A DNA stretch of 64,000 nucleotides from Pelagadaptatus aseana (GTDB taxonomy: Bacteria; Pseudomonadota; Gammaproteobacteria; Pseudomonadales; Cellvibrionaceae). Positions 18,801 to 25,164 of the stretch are shown here, piece by piece. The stretch is taken from positions 62,001-126,000 of the forward strand of contig BAABNI010000009.1 in the NCBI GenBank assembly GCA_040365065.1. The letters are read 5' to 3'. Positions within the stretch are counted from its first letter, which is position 1; each line of letters starts with the position of its first letter. The position numbers were made by a program, and so were the translations under genes. The notes beneath the pieces were generated by a model. That model was not told where the DNA came from. It ran no database searches and was given only the letters and a program-made list of their open reading frames with translations.

Positions 18801-18941
18801 CACCTGGACATTGGTAATATCAGGTACGGCATCAATCGGTAGTTTTTGGTAACTCCATATACCGATACCCACGATAACCAGGATGAGACTGAGGAATAAA
18901 TAGCGCCGTTCAATGGAGAGGCGCAGTAGTGAATCAATCAT
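15819..18941 (-). CDS. Heavy-metal efflux RND transporter, CzcA type
   Basis: The 1040-residue inner-membrane proton/metal antiporter of a tripartite efflux pump that exports divalent cations from periplasm or cytosol. It begins with the RND N-terminus (a short cytoplasmic end, then one helix), has two large periplasmic loops and twelve expected helices. The helix-4 motif is DFGLIVDGAVIIVEN near residues 399-413. This is the HME1 (CzcA; Zn, Co, Cd) form, not the CusA form, so zinc, cobalt, cadmium or nickel is more likely than copper or silver. It is the last gene of the metal operon, 10 bases after the adaptor gene. The exact metal is not determined by sequence alone. Confidence 0.93.
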   Translation of the reverse strand: MIDSLLRLSIERRYLFLSLILVIVGIGIWSYQKLPIDAVPDITNVQVQINTEAPGYSPLEAEQRITYPVETALYGLPSLSYTRSLSRYGLSQVTVVFEEGTDIYAARNLLDNRLGAIQSVLPPGIEPKMGPISTGLGEIFMYTVQASPDAAMANGQPYDATALREIQDWIIKPQLAQVKGVIEINSIGGFNKQYHVTPDPKKLLYYRIGIEELVNALQANNDNRGAGYIERNGQQLLVRSPGQLATVEDIGNVIITERDSVPVKILDVAEIGIGKELRSGAATQDGKETVLGTAMMLIGANSRTVARDVARKLEAIQSSLPDGVRAEPVYDRTQLVDKAIATVTKNLLEGALLVIVVLFTLLGNFRAALITAAVIPLSMLATMTGMVRTGVSANLMSLGALDFGLIVDGAVIIVENSVRRLAMAQQNGGQQALRERLNTVYEATAEVIRPSLFGVAIITVVYIPIFSLTGVEGKMFHPMAATVVMALLSAMVFSLTIVPAAVAVFLRGKISEKESGVITKSKSIYKPLLILALKFRWAVVGFATVLVAGCIWLATTLGSEFIPQLNEGDIALHAMRIPGTGLEQAVVMQEVLEQRIKSFPEVDKVFARIGTAEVATDPMPPNVADNFVILKPRSEWPNPSKTKDELVIEIETSLEQLPGNNYEFTQPIQMRFNELISGVRADLGIKVFGDDLDQLVLTANDILKVINQIPGAADARVEQVTGLPTLSIIPKRTELGRYGLNIVDLQDWVSAAIGGESAGLLYEGDRRFELIVRLPEILRRNIDRLAYLPVPLPNGDYIPLEEVATLNISPGPAQISRENGKRRVVVTANVRGRDLGSFVTDVKARINTDVEVPPGYWLDYGGTFEQLESASQRLAIVVPITLLIIIGLLVMAFGSLKDALIIFTGVPLALTGGVLALWLRDMPLSISAGVGFIALSGVAVLNGLVMLAFIRDLWHEKGELLASVIDGALVRLRPVLMTALVASLGFIPMALNTGTGAEVQRPLATVVIGGILSSTLLTLFVLPVLYHWVHRHSEAAQGSD

Positions 18942-18951
18942 AGTGCGACCC

Positions 18952-20112
18952 TTAGTGTGCGTGTTCAGCTTCGGATTTTTCGATATCCGCTTTGACTAAA
19001 TAGCTGTTCTGGCTGACATAGCGCTGATTTATCTCAAGGCCACCAAGCACTTCAACGTAATGCTCATCGGCACGACCCAGTGTTAAGGGGGCGAAGCGAT
19101 AAGTCTCTTCTTCTTGAATAAACACACCGGAACGTCCGCCCAGTTGTTGTACACCCGCTTTTTCGACGGCTAGCGGCACCTGGAATTCGGCAATGACGAT
19201 ACGCCCCTCTACCAGTAAGCCGGGTGACAGCCTCAGTTGCCGGTTATCCAGCTCTACACGGGCGAGTTGGTACGGCTTATCTAGGGACGGAATAATATGG
19301 CTAACCTTGCCAGCAATGCGTTGTTTGCCAGAGATAATGTCAACAGCCTGACCCGCAGAGATGTTACCCCGTTGTGCTGGATAGATACGCAGTTCGGCCC
19401 ACAGGGTGTCGAAATTGGCGATTGAGAAGAGTATTTGATCTTGTGTGACTTCGCCGATATTGGCATGCCGCTGCACGATGGTTCCCGAAATTGGGGCACG
19501 CAATGAGTATTTTTTCAGGCTTTCATCGGATTCTACTTCGGCAAGTAAGTCGCCCGCTTTGACGGTATCGCCGACACTGACCTTAACTTGAGTGATCAAA
19601 CCAGGAAAACGTGCACGTATATGGCTGAGTTGTTCGGGCCCGATAGAGAGTGTGCCGTAACTGGTGGTGATTTGATGGAGTGCCTGGCTTGATGCGCGGG
19701 TTACCTCAATACCAACTTGGTTGGCCATGTCATGACTGATACGGCTGATATTTTCTTCTTCCTCTTGAGCATAGCTATCGTTGTGGGAATCTTCTTGTTC
19801 GTGTGAATGCTCATCATCGTGGTCGTCAGTATGTGCTTCGCGCTCGTCATGTGATTCGTGTTCGGCGGCATGTGCTTCGTGCTCGTCATGTAACTCGTGT
19901 TCGGCGGTATGCGCTTCGTGCTCGTCATGTGATTCGTGTTCGGTGGTATGCGCTTCGCTCTCATCATGCGGCGTGCCTTCAGTGGCATGTGCTGCGTGCT
20001 CATGGTCGTGATCGTGCCGGTGATCATCATCAGCGGCCATGACAATAGCAGGGTTTGCTGTCCCCAGTGTTAAGACTATTGCCAGGTATAAACTCAGTTG
20101 TGATGTTTTCAT
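18952..20112 (-). CDS. His-rich periplasmic adaptor of metal efflux RND pump (CzcB-like)
   Basis: A 386-residue membrane-fusion protein linking the RND pump to the outer-membrane channel. A signal peptide ends near residue 26 (IVMA). A His/Asp/Glu-rich stretch follows at about residues 27-118, including four 13-residue tandem repeats of the form HDEHEAHTAEHES; this probably binds metal and may hand it to the pump. The barrel-sandwich/lipoyl halves follow (YGTLSIGPEQL, VSVGDTVKAGDLLAEVES and SGTIVQRHANIGEVT), then a beta-barrel and membrane-proximal domain. It lies between the TolC-like and RND genes. A second His/Glu-rich patch follows the repeats (HEQEDSHND). Confidence 0.92.
   Translation of the reverse strand: MKTSQLSLYLAIVLTLGTANPAIVMAADDDHRHDHDHEHAAHATEGTPHDESEAHTTEHESHDEHEAHTAEHELHDEHEAHAAEHESHDEREAHTDDHDDEHSHEQEDSHNDSYAQEEEENISRISHDMANQVGIEVTRASSQALHQITTSYGTLSIGPEQLSHIRARFPGLITQVKVSVGDTVKAGDLLAEVESDESLKKYSLRAPISGTIVQRHANIGEVTQDQILFSIANFDTLWAELRIYPAQRGNISAGQAVDIISGKQRIAGKVSHIIPSLDKPYQLARVELDNRQLRLSPGLLVEGRIVIAEFQVPLAVEKAGVQQLGGRSGVFIQEEETYRFAPLTLGRADEHYVEVLGGLEINQRYVSQNSYLVKADIEKSEAEHAH
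19829..19984 (-). repeat. Four 39-bp tandem repeats encoding 13-residue His-rich units
   Basis: The hexamer GCTTCG recurs at 19835, 19874, 19913 and 19952, exactly 39 bases apart, within four near-identical units in the adaptor gene. Each unit encodes HDExEAHxxEHEx. The period is a multiple of three, so unit number can change without a frameshift. Confidence 0.88.
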
Positions 20113-20160
20113 TGTTAATTCCTCGCTATTCGCAAACGGTTTATCAGTGAATAGCTTGTA

Positions 20161-21471
20161 TTAATAAGGGAGGTTGTCAGTTGTTAGAGGTTCTGCGATA
20201 AGCTGCTCGATAAGTGCCTGGTTAAGCTGTGCGGCAGTTGCAGCCTCAATGTGTTGTTGTTTTGCTGTCAGCAATTCTTCCTGGGCAGCAATCCAGTCTT
20301 GGTAACGATAACGGCCGGTTTCATAGGCCTGCCTTGTCAAATTCAGTGCTTGTTCTAATGCTGGCAGTATTTGCGAACTGAATTGCTTCACCGCAGCGGT
20401 ATTCTCTTTGCGCTGGGAGAAGGCCGTGAACAAGCGATTGTGGAGCTTGAGTTGGGCATCGACTTGCTGATAGTCCACGGCGTTGCGTTCGGCCAATGCC
20501 GAAGTGACGGCGCCATGGTTGCGTTTACCACTGAACAACGGAATCGAGATGCCCGCAGTGAATGCGGTATCATCTGTTTCTTCGAAGCGCCTGACGCCCA
20601 ATTGCCAGCCAATATCCACACGGCTCTGTGCTTGCGCTAGTTTGACTTCGGCGTCTTTTAACCGAGCTTCGCTGGCAAAAATAGCAATAGCCGGGGAGCG
20701 CTGGGCTCGTTGCAATAAACTGGCAAAATCACCGGAAGCGTCAAGTACCGATAAGCTGCCGCTCAGCGTGGAGAAATGGGGATTCGTGCTCCCCCAAAAA
20801 CTGCTTAACGCCATCCTTTGTCGTTCAAAGCTGCTGTGCTGGGCGTTGAGCCGCACAGACGCTCGGATAAGCGCAGCTTTAGCTCGCATCACTTCAGCCT
20901 CAGGCGCAGCGCCTTTAGATGCTCGTTGCCTAACGGTTTTCAGCATGCGCTCTGATAAGGCAGCAGCTTCTTTGGACAGTGCAATGCTCTCCTGAGTGGC
21001 AAGAGTGCGAATAAAAAGTGCTGTTAATTCGCCGAGCACGTCCAGCGTTGCTGCTTGACGCTCAAAATTCAAGCGGTCACTTCTGGCATCAACCACCGCC
21101 ACCCGTGAACGCGCTTTGGCACCCAATTCAATTACCGAAGACAGCGCTAGTGTGGTTTCTGCACTATCAACACCGTTGAATTCGCCGCTTCCTGCTATAT
21201 TTTCAATCTCTATTCCCAGCTCTAATGCGGGTGAGAGCGAGCTGGCTTCGCGCTGCGCCATAAGGCTCTGATGACGAAAGTGGTATTGGTACAACAGTGG
21301 ATTGTTTTTTAGGGTAAAGGCAATGGCGTCTTCCAATGCCAATACCGTAGAAGTATTGATGTCTTGTGATGTTTGCGTTGAGTCTTGTATGGGCGATGGA
21401 GGTGAATCTGCCCAACTCAATAGGGGTAGGCTACCTAATAGAAAGGCAACAATAATATTTCGCGCTTGCAT
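20161..21471 (-). CDS. TolC-family outer-membrane channel of metal efflux pump (CzcC-like)
   Basis: A 436-residue outer-membrane efflux protein. A signal peptide ends at LLSWA near residue 21. Two internally similar OEP repeats follow, rich in long alpha-helical stretches (LEDAIAFTLKNNPLLYQY at the start; ALNLTRQAYETGRYRYQDWI in the second half). It would form the trimeric channel for the downstream adaptor and CzcA-type pump, with which it is collinear and closely spaced. The TolC family is certain; the czcC role comes from the operon. Confidence 0.9.
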   Translation of the reverse strand: MQARNIIVAFLLGSLPLLSWADSPPSPIQDSTQTSQDINTSTVLALEDAIAFTLKNNPLLYQYHFRHQSLMAQREASSLSPALELGIEIENIAGSGEFNGVDSAETTLALSSVIELGAKARSRVAVVDARSDRLNFERQAATLDVLGELTALFIRTLATQESIALSKEAAALSERMLKTVRQRASKGAAPEAEVMRAKAALIRASVRLNAQHSSFERQRMALSSFWGSTNPHFSTLSGSLSVLDASGDFASLLQRAQRSPAIAIFASEARLKDAEVKLAQAQSRVDIGWQLGVRRFEETDDTAFTAGISIPLFSGKRNHGAVTSALAERNAVDYQQVDAQLKLHNRLFTAFSQRKENTAAVKQFSSQILPALEQALNLTRQAYETGRYRYQDWIAAQEELLTAKQQHIEAATAAQLNQALIEQLIAEPLTTDNLPY

Positions 21472-21571
21472 AAATCATAGTCCGATTCTTGTGAATTCCG
21501 GAACACGCCACCGATACTGCAAACATAGATATCCGGTTACAGCAGGCGTGCTAATAAAGTTCAGAAGCGAT

Positions 21572-21886
21572 TTATGCGTTAGGTGGGGGCGTGGGTGGGG
21601 CTTGAGAAAAGTTAAGAAAGTGCGGCTGGTAATGAGCGAACTGTTGCCCTGTAATTTCACAGCTCAGGGTGAGGGTATTATTGGCGATGCTGCCGGTATG
21701 GCCATGACAGCAATGTGAACAATGTTCGTTGTCGCTATGTGTATCCGATTCATGCAGGTCATGGCCATCCAGAGCATGTGCATGAGCGTCCACATGGTGG
21801 CCACCACCAACGTTATCGACAGAATTCTCGGCACCCATAAAGAGCAACGAAAAGATAAACAGATAATAGATAAATGGCCTAAACAT
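21572..21886 (-). CDS. Small His-rich periplasmic protein, CzcI/DUF2946-like
   Basis: A 104-residue protein with a short hydrophobic N-terminus (about residues 5-18) that serves as a signal or anchor. A region follows very rich in His, Asp and Cys, including HVDAHAHALDGHDLHESD and HCSHCCHGH. The C-terminus has the short F-x-x-x-x-P-x-P-P-P ending common to CzcI/DUF2946 proteins of metal operons. It starts 12 bases after the CDF stop and is co-directional with the rest of the operon. A role as periplasmic metal buffer or modulator of the efflux system is inferred from composition and place. Confidence 0.6.
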   Translation of the reverse strand: MFRPFIYYLFIFSLLFMGAENSVDNVGGGHHVDAHAHALDGHDLHESDTHSDNEHCSHCCHGHTGSIANNTLTLSCEITGQQFAHYQPHFLNFSQAPPTPPPNA

Positions 21887-21897
21887 ATTTAATGAGT

Positions 21898-22536
21898 CTA
21901 CGCAGTTTTTGACGGTTCTGCACGCATCTCAGCAAGCGCAAGACGGATAACCTGTATTGCCGCACTGAAATTGAGGCTCGCAATGACTGCCGCAACGACC
22001 AGATCGGGCCAGCGTGAGGTGGTTGCAAACACGCCCGCTGCAGCAATTAAGACCGCTAAATTGCCAATGGCGTCGTTACGACTGCATAACCATATCGAGC
22101 GCATATTGCTGTCGCCCCCGCGATAGCGGTAAAGCAATACCGCAACAGCGACATTGACTAGTAATGCAAGAACGGCCACTACCCCCATCACCGAAGCTTC
22201 AGGTGCGCTGCCATTAATTGCGCGATATATAGCGCTGCCTATTACCCAAAGACCAAAAGCAGCCATGGTCGCACCTTTGAAAAGGGATGCGCGGGCGCGT
22301 ATATGCAGTGCCATTCCCAGCACAAACAAACTAATAGCATAGTTGGCTGCATCGCCAAAGAAATCCAACGCATCAGCTTGTAGAGAGATGGAATCGCCAA
22401 TTTGGCTGGCAATGATTTCAACAAAAAACATCGCCGCATTAGCAATAAGTGCAACCCATAGAATGCGACGAAATCTAGGATCTATCGCATTTTTTTCGGT
22501 TACTGCGTCTGATGGACAATTTGTACACCCTGGCAT
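21898..22536 (-). CDS. Short cation-diffusion-facilitator (CDF) family transporter
   Basis: A 212-residue inner-membrane exporter with about six transmembrane helices. It lacks the C-terminal cytoplasmic dimer domain of full CDF proteins (usually near 300 residues). Metal-site candidates are D58 and D62 in helix 2 (QADALDFFGDAANY) and, in helix 5, C152 with D156 (CSRND), where the common arrangement is His-x3-Asp. The N-terminus has C4 and C7 (PGCTNCP), another possible metal site. Its ATG overlaps the regulator stop by one base, with a strong GGAGG ahead, so the two are translationally coupled. It would move Zn, Cd or Co from the cytosol. Confidence 0.82.
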   Translation of the reverse strand: MPGCTNCPSDAVTEKNAIDPRFRRILWVALIANAAMFFVEIIASQIGDSISLQADALDFFGDAANYAISLFVLGMALHIRARASLFKGATMAAFGLWVIGSAIYRAINGSAPEASVMGVVAVLALLVNVAVAVLLYRYRGGDSNMRSIWLCSRNDAIGNLAVLIAAAGVFATTSRWPDLVVAAVIASLNFSAAIQVIRLALAEMRAEPSKTA

Positions 22537-22874
22537 TATCCTTCCTCCTTTGAGTAATCAGGTTCCTCGATGTGAACCAGCATATCTTCAATTACGCATT
22601 GAATATGCTCATCCGCCGCGACATAGAAAACCTGCTTGCCACGCCGCTCTGAGCGTACCACTCGAGCAGCGCGCAGCAGTCGCAGATGGTGACTAACCAA
22701 TGATTGTGACAGTTTCAGCTTTTCGGCGATGCCGGAGACGCTGACTGGATCATGCAAGCAGGCCAGAATAATACGTAACCTGCTCGTATCCCCCATAAGG
22801 CGAAATAAATCACTTAGCTGTGTTATCGCTTCTTCTGAGCTGAGTGTATTAAGCGGGAGTCTTTTATCTTTCAT
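22536..22874 (-). CDS. ArsR/SmtB family metal-sensing repressor
   Basis: A 112-residue winged-helix repressor that should release DNA on binding metal. The recognition region is LKLSQSLVSHHLRLLRAARVV. The C-terminal helix has D88, H90, H101 and E104 in DEH-x10-H-x2-E. This is exactly the spacing of the alpha-5 site of SmtB/CzrA, which senses Zn or Co/Cd. The internal ATG is chosen because a good SmtB-type operator lies just upstream of it. The first in-frame ATG, 42 bases further up, would put that operator inside the coding sequence. It heads the metal operon and is coupled to the CDF gene. Confidence 0.88.
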   Translation of the reverse strand: MKDKRLPLNTLSSEEAITQLSDLFRLMGDTSRLRIILACLHDPVSVSGIAEKLKLSQSLVSHHLRLLRAARVVRSERRGKQVFYVAADEHIQCVIEDMLVHIEEPDYSKEEG

Positions 22875-22884
22875 GCTTACAATC

Positions 22885-22912
22885 AAACATATGAATACGT
22901 GTTTATATGTTT
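22885..22912 (-). promoter_or_regulatory. SmtB/ArsR-type operator at head of metal operon
   Basis: Inverted repeat AAACATATGAA (22885-22895), six-base centre, TTTATATGTTT (22902-22912), with one mismatch in eleven. The ATATGAA half-site matches the established SmtB/CzrA operator consensus. It ends 11 bases before the repressor ATG, so autoregulation is expected. A plausible -35 TTGAAC lies upstream on the minus strand, which would put the operator over the -10 region. Confidence 0.75.
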
Positions 22913-23102
22913 GCATAAGAGCTTTAGGAGTTCAAGCATTCTCCAGCTATTTGTGTTTACAGGTAGGATGGGGTTGTTATTTAAAAATTTTCGCGCGCAG
23001 TGCGTAATGAGTTTCAGGGGCGCTTGAGTAGTTTGAAATACCACGACGTTATACATTGTGGCTGATAGGAGTTATTAGAATGTCCGTAATTGGCACATAA
23101 CC

Positions 23103-23140
23103 GCCAACCAAAACCAGCCCTGCCAACATCCTAGCAGGGC
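23103..23140 (-). terminator. Probable terminator of the SPFH gene
   Basis: GCCCTGC (23117-23123) pairs with GCAGGGC (23134-23140) around a 10-base loop, 15 bases past the minus-strand stop. On the minus strand it is followed by TGGTTTTGGTTGG, a modest T-tract. The rest of the gap 22913-23154 holds the operon promoter region and nothing else recognised. Confidence 0.5.
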
Positions 23141-23154
23141 GGCTATCCATTTAA

Positions 23155-24525
23155 TTACTTCTCCGGCCCAACATTTCTGTCATAGCTTAATCGCTTGGCC
23201 GCATCCAGAGTCAGCATCTGCATAAACGCCTTGGTCTCCGCATCACTGCCCACCGGGGTACCTCCCTGACTGCCGGCACCGAACACATTGGTCGGCACCT
23301 GGCGCTTGGCAAAGGCACTGGCCCAGAGTTTCTGAATTTCGATCTCAGCATCCAGCTTCTGTGCCAGGGCGTTATCCGCCTTCAGAATCACTTCTTTCTG
23401 ATAGGCTTCTGCATCGGCCAGAGTGCGCTTGGTTTCTGCCTCAATGCGGGCCTTCTCCAGATTGATCTGCGCGGTATCTTTGGAAATCGCCGCCTGAGCT
23501 TTTAACTTTTCCGCCTCGGTAATGGCCAGCTGTTTTTCGGTTTCCGCTTCGGTGGTCTTCTGAATTTGCTCCACCTTGGCCTGAGCCTGACGCTCGGCCA
23601 CTTCGCGCTCACCACGGGCAATGGCCAGCAGACGCTGCTCTTCTTCCTGCACCCGTTGCTCACGGGCAATGGCGCGATCGGCTGATGCTTTCTGCTTTAA
23701 CTGCATGCGCTCGACAAACTTCTGATTGGGGCGCATATCGGTCACCAAGGCCGACACCACGGTAATGCCAAAATTGGAAAAGCGCTGTGGTTTGCGCTTC
23801 GGCAAGCCGTCATCACCCAGAACTTTTTTCACCTGAAAGATGGTTTTGGAATCTTCGCCGTACTGCTCCTGATCGGTACCCAGTGCAACGTTGGCGCTGC
23901 CCTTGGCCTGTTTGTTGGTGCGAATGGTCACCTCCTGACGCTTCACCAGAAAAATGCCATTGCTCATCTGGTTTTCAAACTCGGAATTAAACTGGGTACG
24001 GCCACCGGAATAATATTCTTCAGCGGTCATCAGCGACGCATTGGCTTGCAGCGTTTCTTTAAAGGCCGGCATCAACGCGGTGCGCAGCAGATTCTCCGGC
24101 GAGCGGTATTCGTGGGCCAGCCTCAGAAAAGAGTCCTGATCAGAAGGAATGGAAAAACGCACCGTGGCCTCGGCGTGGGCATCTACCTGATCGAGGAACA
24201 TAATGCTCATGGGTGGCAAACTGGCCGAGGTGTTGTCAGAGTCTTTTTCAGCGCGAATGCTGTCACCCACCGCACCCTGGGATGCCTGAACCGTCATGGC
24301 TCGCTTCCAGGAGTTATAGCGCCCAAAGGGATAGAATTTGTAGCCCACTTCGCTGACCACTTCTTCATTTCCGGTCAGGGTGCGAACGTGGTAGATGTAA
24401 CCGGGCTCGGCGTAAAAAATCGAATGATAGAGAACGAACACAAAAGCCAGAGCGCCAACGATGGCACCAATGTATTTCAGACCAAACCCTTTAGCATTCG
24501 ATAAACCGTCTTTAATGGCAGACAT
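23155..24525 (-). CDS. SPFH/band 7 domain membrane protein
   Basis: A 456-residue protein of the prohibitin/flotillin (SPFH) superfamily. A single transmembrane helix lies near residues 17-37. A band 7 domain follows (about 45-260), containing QVDAHAEATVRFSIP and VSALVTDMRPNQKF. A long charged coiled coil (about 270-400), rich in Ala, Glu, Lys and Gln, ends in a loosely ordered tail. Such proteins form oligomeric membrane scaffolds; in bacteria the partners are often peptidases, but no NfeD or FtsH gene is adjacent. It is followed on the same strand by a hairpin terminator. Confidence 0.82.
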   Translation of the reverse strand: MSAIKDGLSNAKGFGLKYIGAIVGALAFVFVLYHSIFYAEPGYIYHVRTLTGNEEVVSEVGYKFYPFGRYNSWKRAMTVQASQGAVGDSIRAEKDSDNTSASLPPMSIMFLDQVDAHAEATVRFSIPSDQDSFLRLAHEYRSPENLLRTALMPAFKETLQANASLMTAEEYYSGGRTQFNSEFENQMSNGIFLVKRQEVTIRTNKQAKGSANVALGTDQEQYGEDSKTIFQVKKVLGDDGLPKRKPQRFSNFGITVVSALVTDMRPNQKFVERMQLKQKASADRAIAREQRVQEEEQRLLAIARGEREVAERQAQAKVEQIQKTTEAETEKQLAITEAEKLKAQAAISKDTAQINLEKARIEAETKRTLADAEAYQKEVILKADNALAQKLDAEIEIQKLWASAFAKRQVPTNVFGAGSQGGTPVGSDAETKAFMQMLTLDAAKRLSYDRNVGPEK

Positions 24526-24545
24526 AGAAAAACCTTGTTATTTGT

Positions 24546-24583
24546 AAAACGACAAAAGGCACGCAGTGATCTCACTGCGTGCC
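24546..24583 (-). terminator. Strong intrinsic terminator after the DUF4399 gene
   Basis: A perfect 12-bp stem with a 2-base centre (GGCACGCAGTGA at 24558-24569, TCACTGCGTGCC at 24572-24583), followed on the minus strand by TTTTGTCGTTTT. It is placed 27 bases after the minus-strand stop at 24610. Confidence 0.85.
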
Positions 24584-24609
24584 GACAATAAAAACTGGCG
24601 ATTAAAAAA

Positions 24610-25026
24610 TTACTTAACCGTGATAATGATTTTTTCTGAAACCACAACAGGGTCGTGCGGGATGTGCAGATGATTACCCAGAATCAATTGCAGGGTATGT
24701 TCACCGGCGGGGAGTTCGATGGTGGTTTCAGTCTGACCGCCACCGAAATGTTTGACATCACTGCCCATGGGCTTACCGGCTTCAGGCAGCTCATCTTTGT
24801 TGATCAATAAATGATGATGACCGGTATTGGCTTTATCGACACCGGCCGGGGCAACACCCATGCCCGCCAGACCAAAACGAACAACCAGCGGGCTTTCCAC
24901 CACCGCACCATTTTCAGGGGAGACAATGTAAAGGCGCGCCCCCTCAGGGGAAGTGGAAACCTCGGCAACACTGGCCCAAGAAAGGCTCGCAGCCAACACC
25001 ATCAGAACGACTCTCGATAAATTCAT
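24610..25026 (-). CDS. Secreted DUF4399 domain protein
   Basis: A 138-residue protein with a signal peptide ending near residue 21 (SWASVAEV). The mature part matches DUF4399: YIVSPENGAVVESPLVVRFGLAGMGVAP, then NTGHHHLLIN with a His cluster, and GEHTLQLILGNHLHIPH. The His residues could bind a metal, though no function is established. AAGGAG lies 7 bases before the ATG. It has its own terminator and is probably monocistronic. It lies between the SPFH gene and the hybrid kinase without an obvious functional link. Confidence 0.82.
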   Translation of the reverse strand: MNLSRVVLMVLAASLSWASVAEVSTSPEGARLYIVSPENGAVVESPLVVRFGLAGMGVAPAGVDKANTGHHHLLINKDELPEAGKPMGSDVKHFGGGQTETTIELPAGEHTLQLILGNHLHIPHDPVVVSEKIIITVK

Positions 25027-25164
25027 CAATTAACTCCTTTTAGCTTTATGACGTTATTGTTATTGGATGAAGCGCCTACGTTAGCCCAAAGCGGCTGGAT
25101 ATTCCAAACCTTTTGCACAGCCTTGGGCGAGATCATCGTTTGCCTCAGACCAGCTACCCGGGAC

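Noticed and set aside
19829..19984. Regular 39-bp repeats that could be taken for a CRISPR array
   Set aside because: The units are contiguous with no unique spacers, are in frame inside a coding sequence, and encode a His-rich peptide; no cas genes are present.
22536..22916. The longer 126-residue start for the ArsR/SmtB gene
   Set aside because: It has no ribosome site, adds 14 residues not typical of the family, and would place the operator within the coding sequence.
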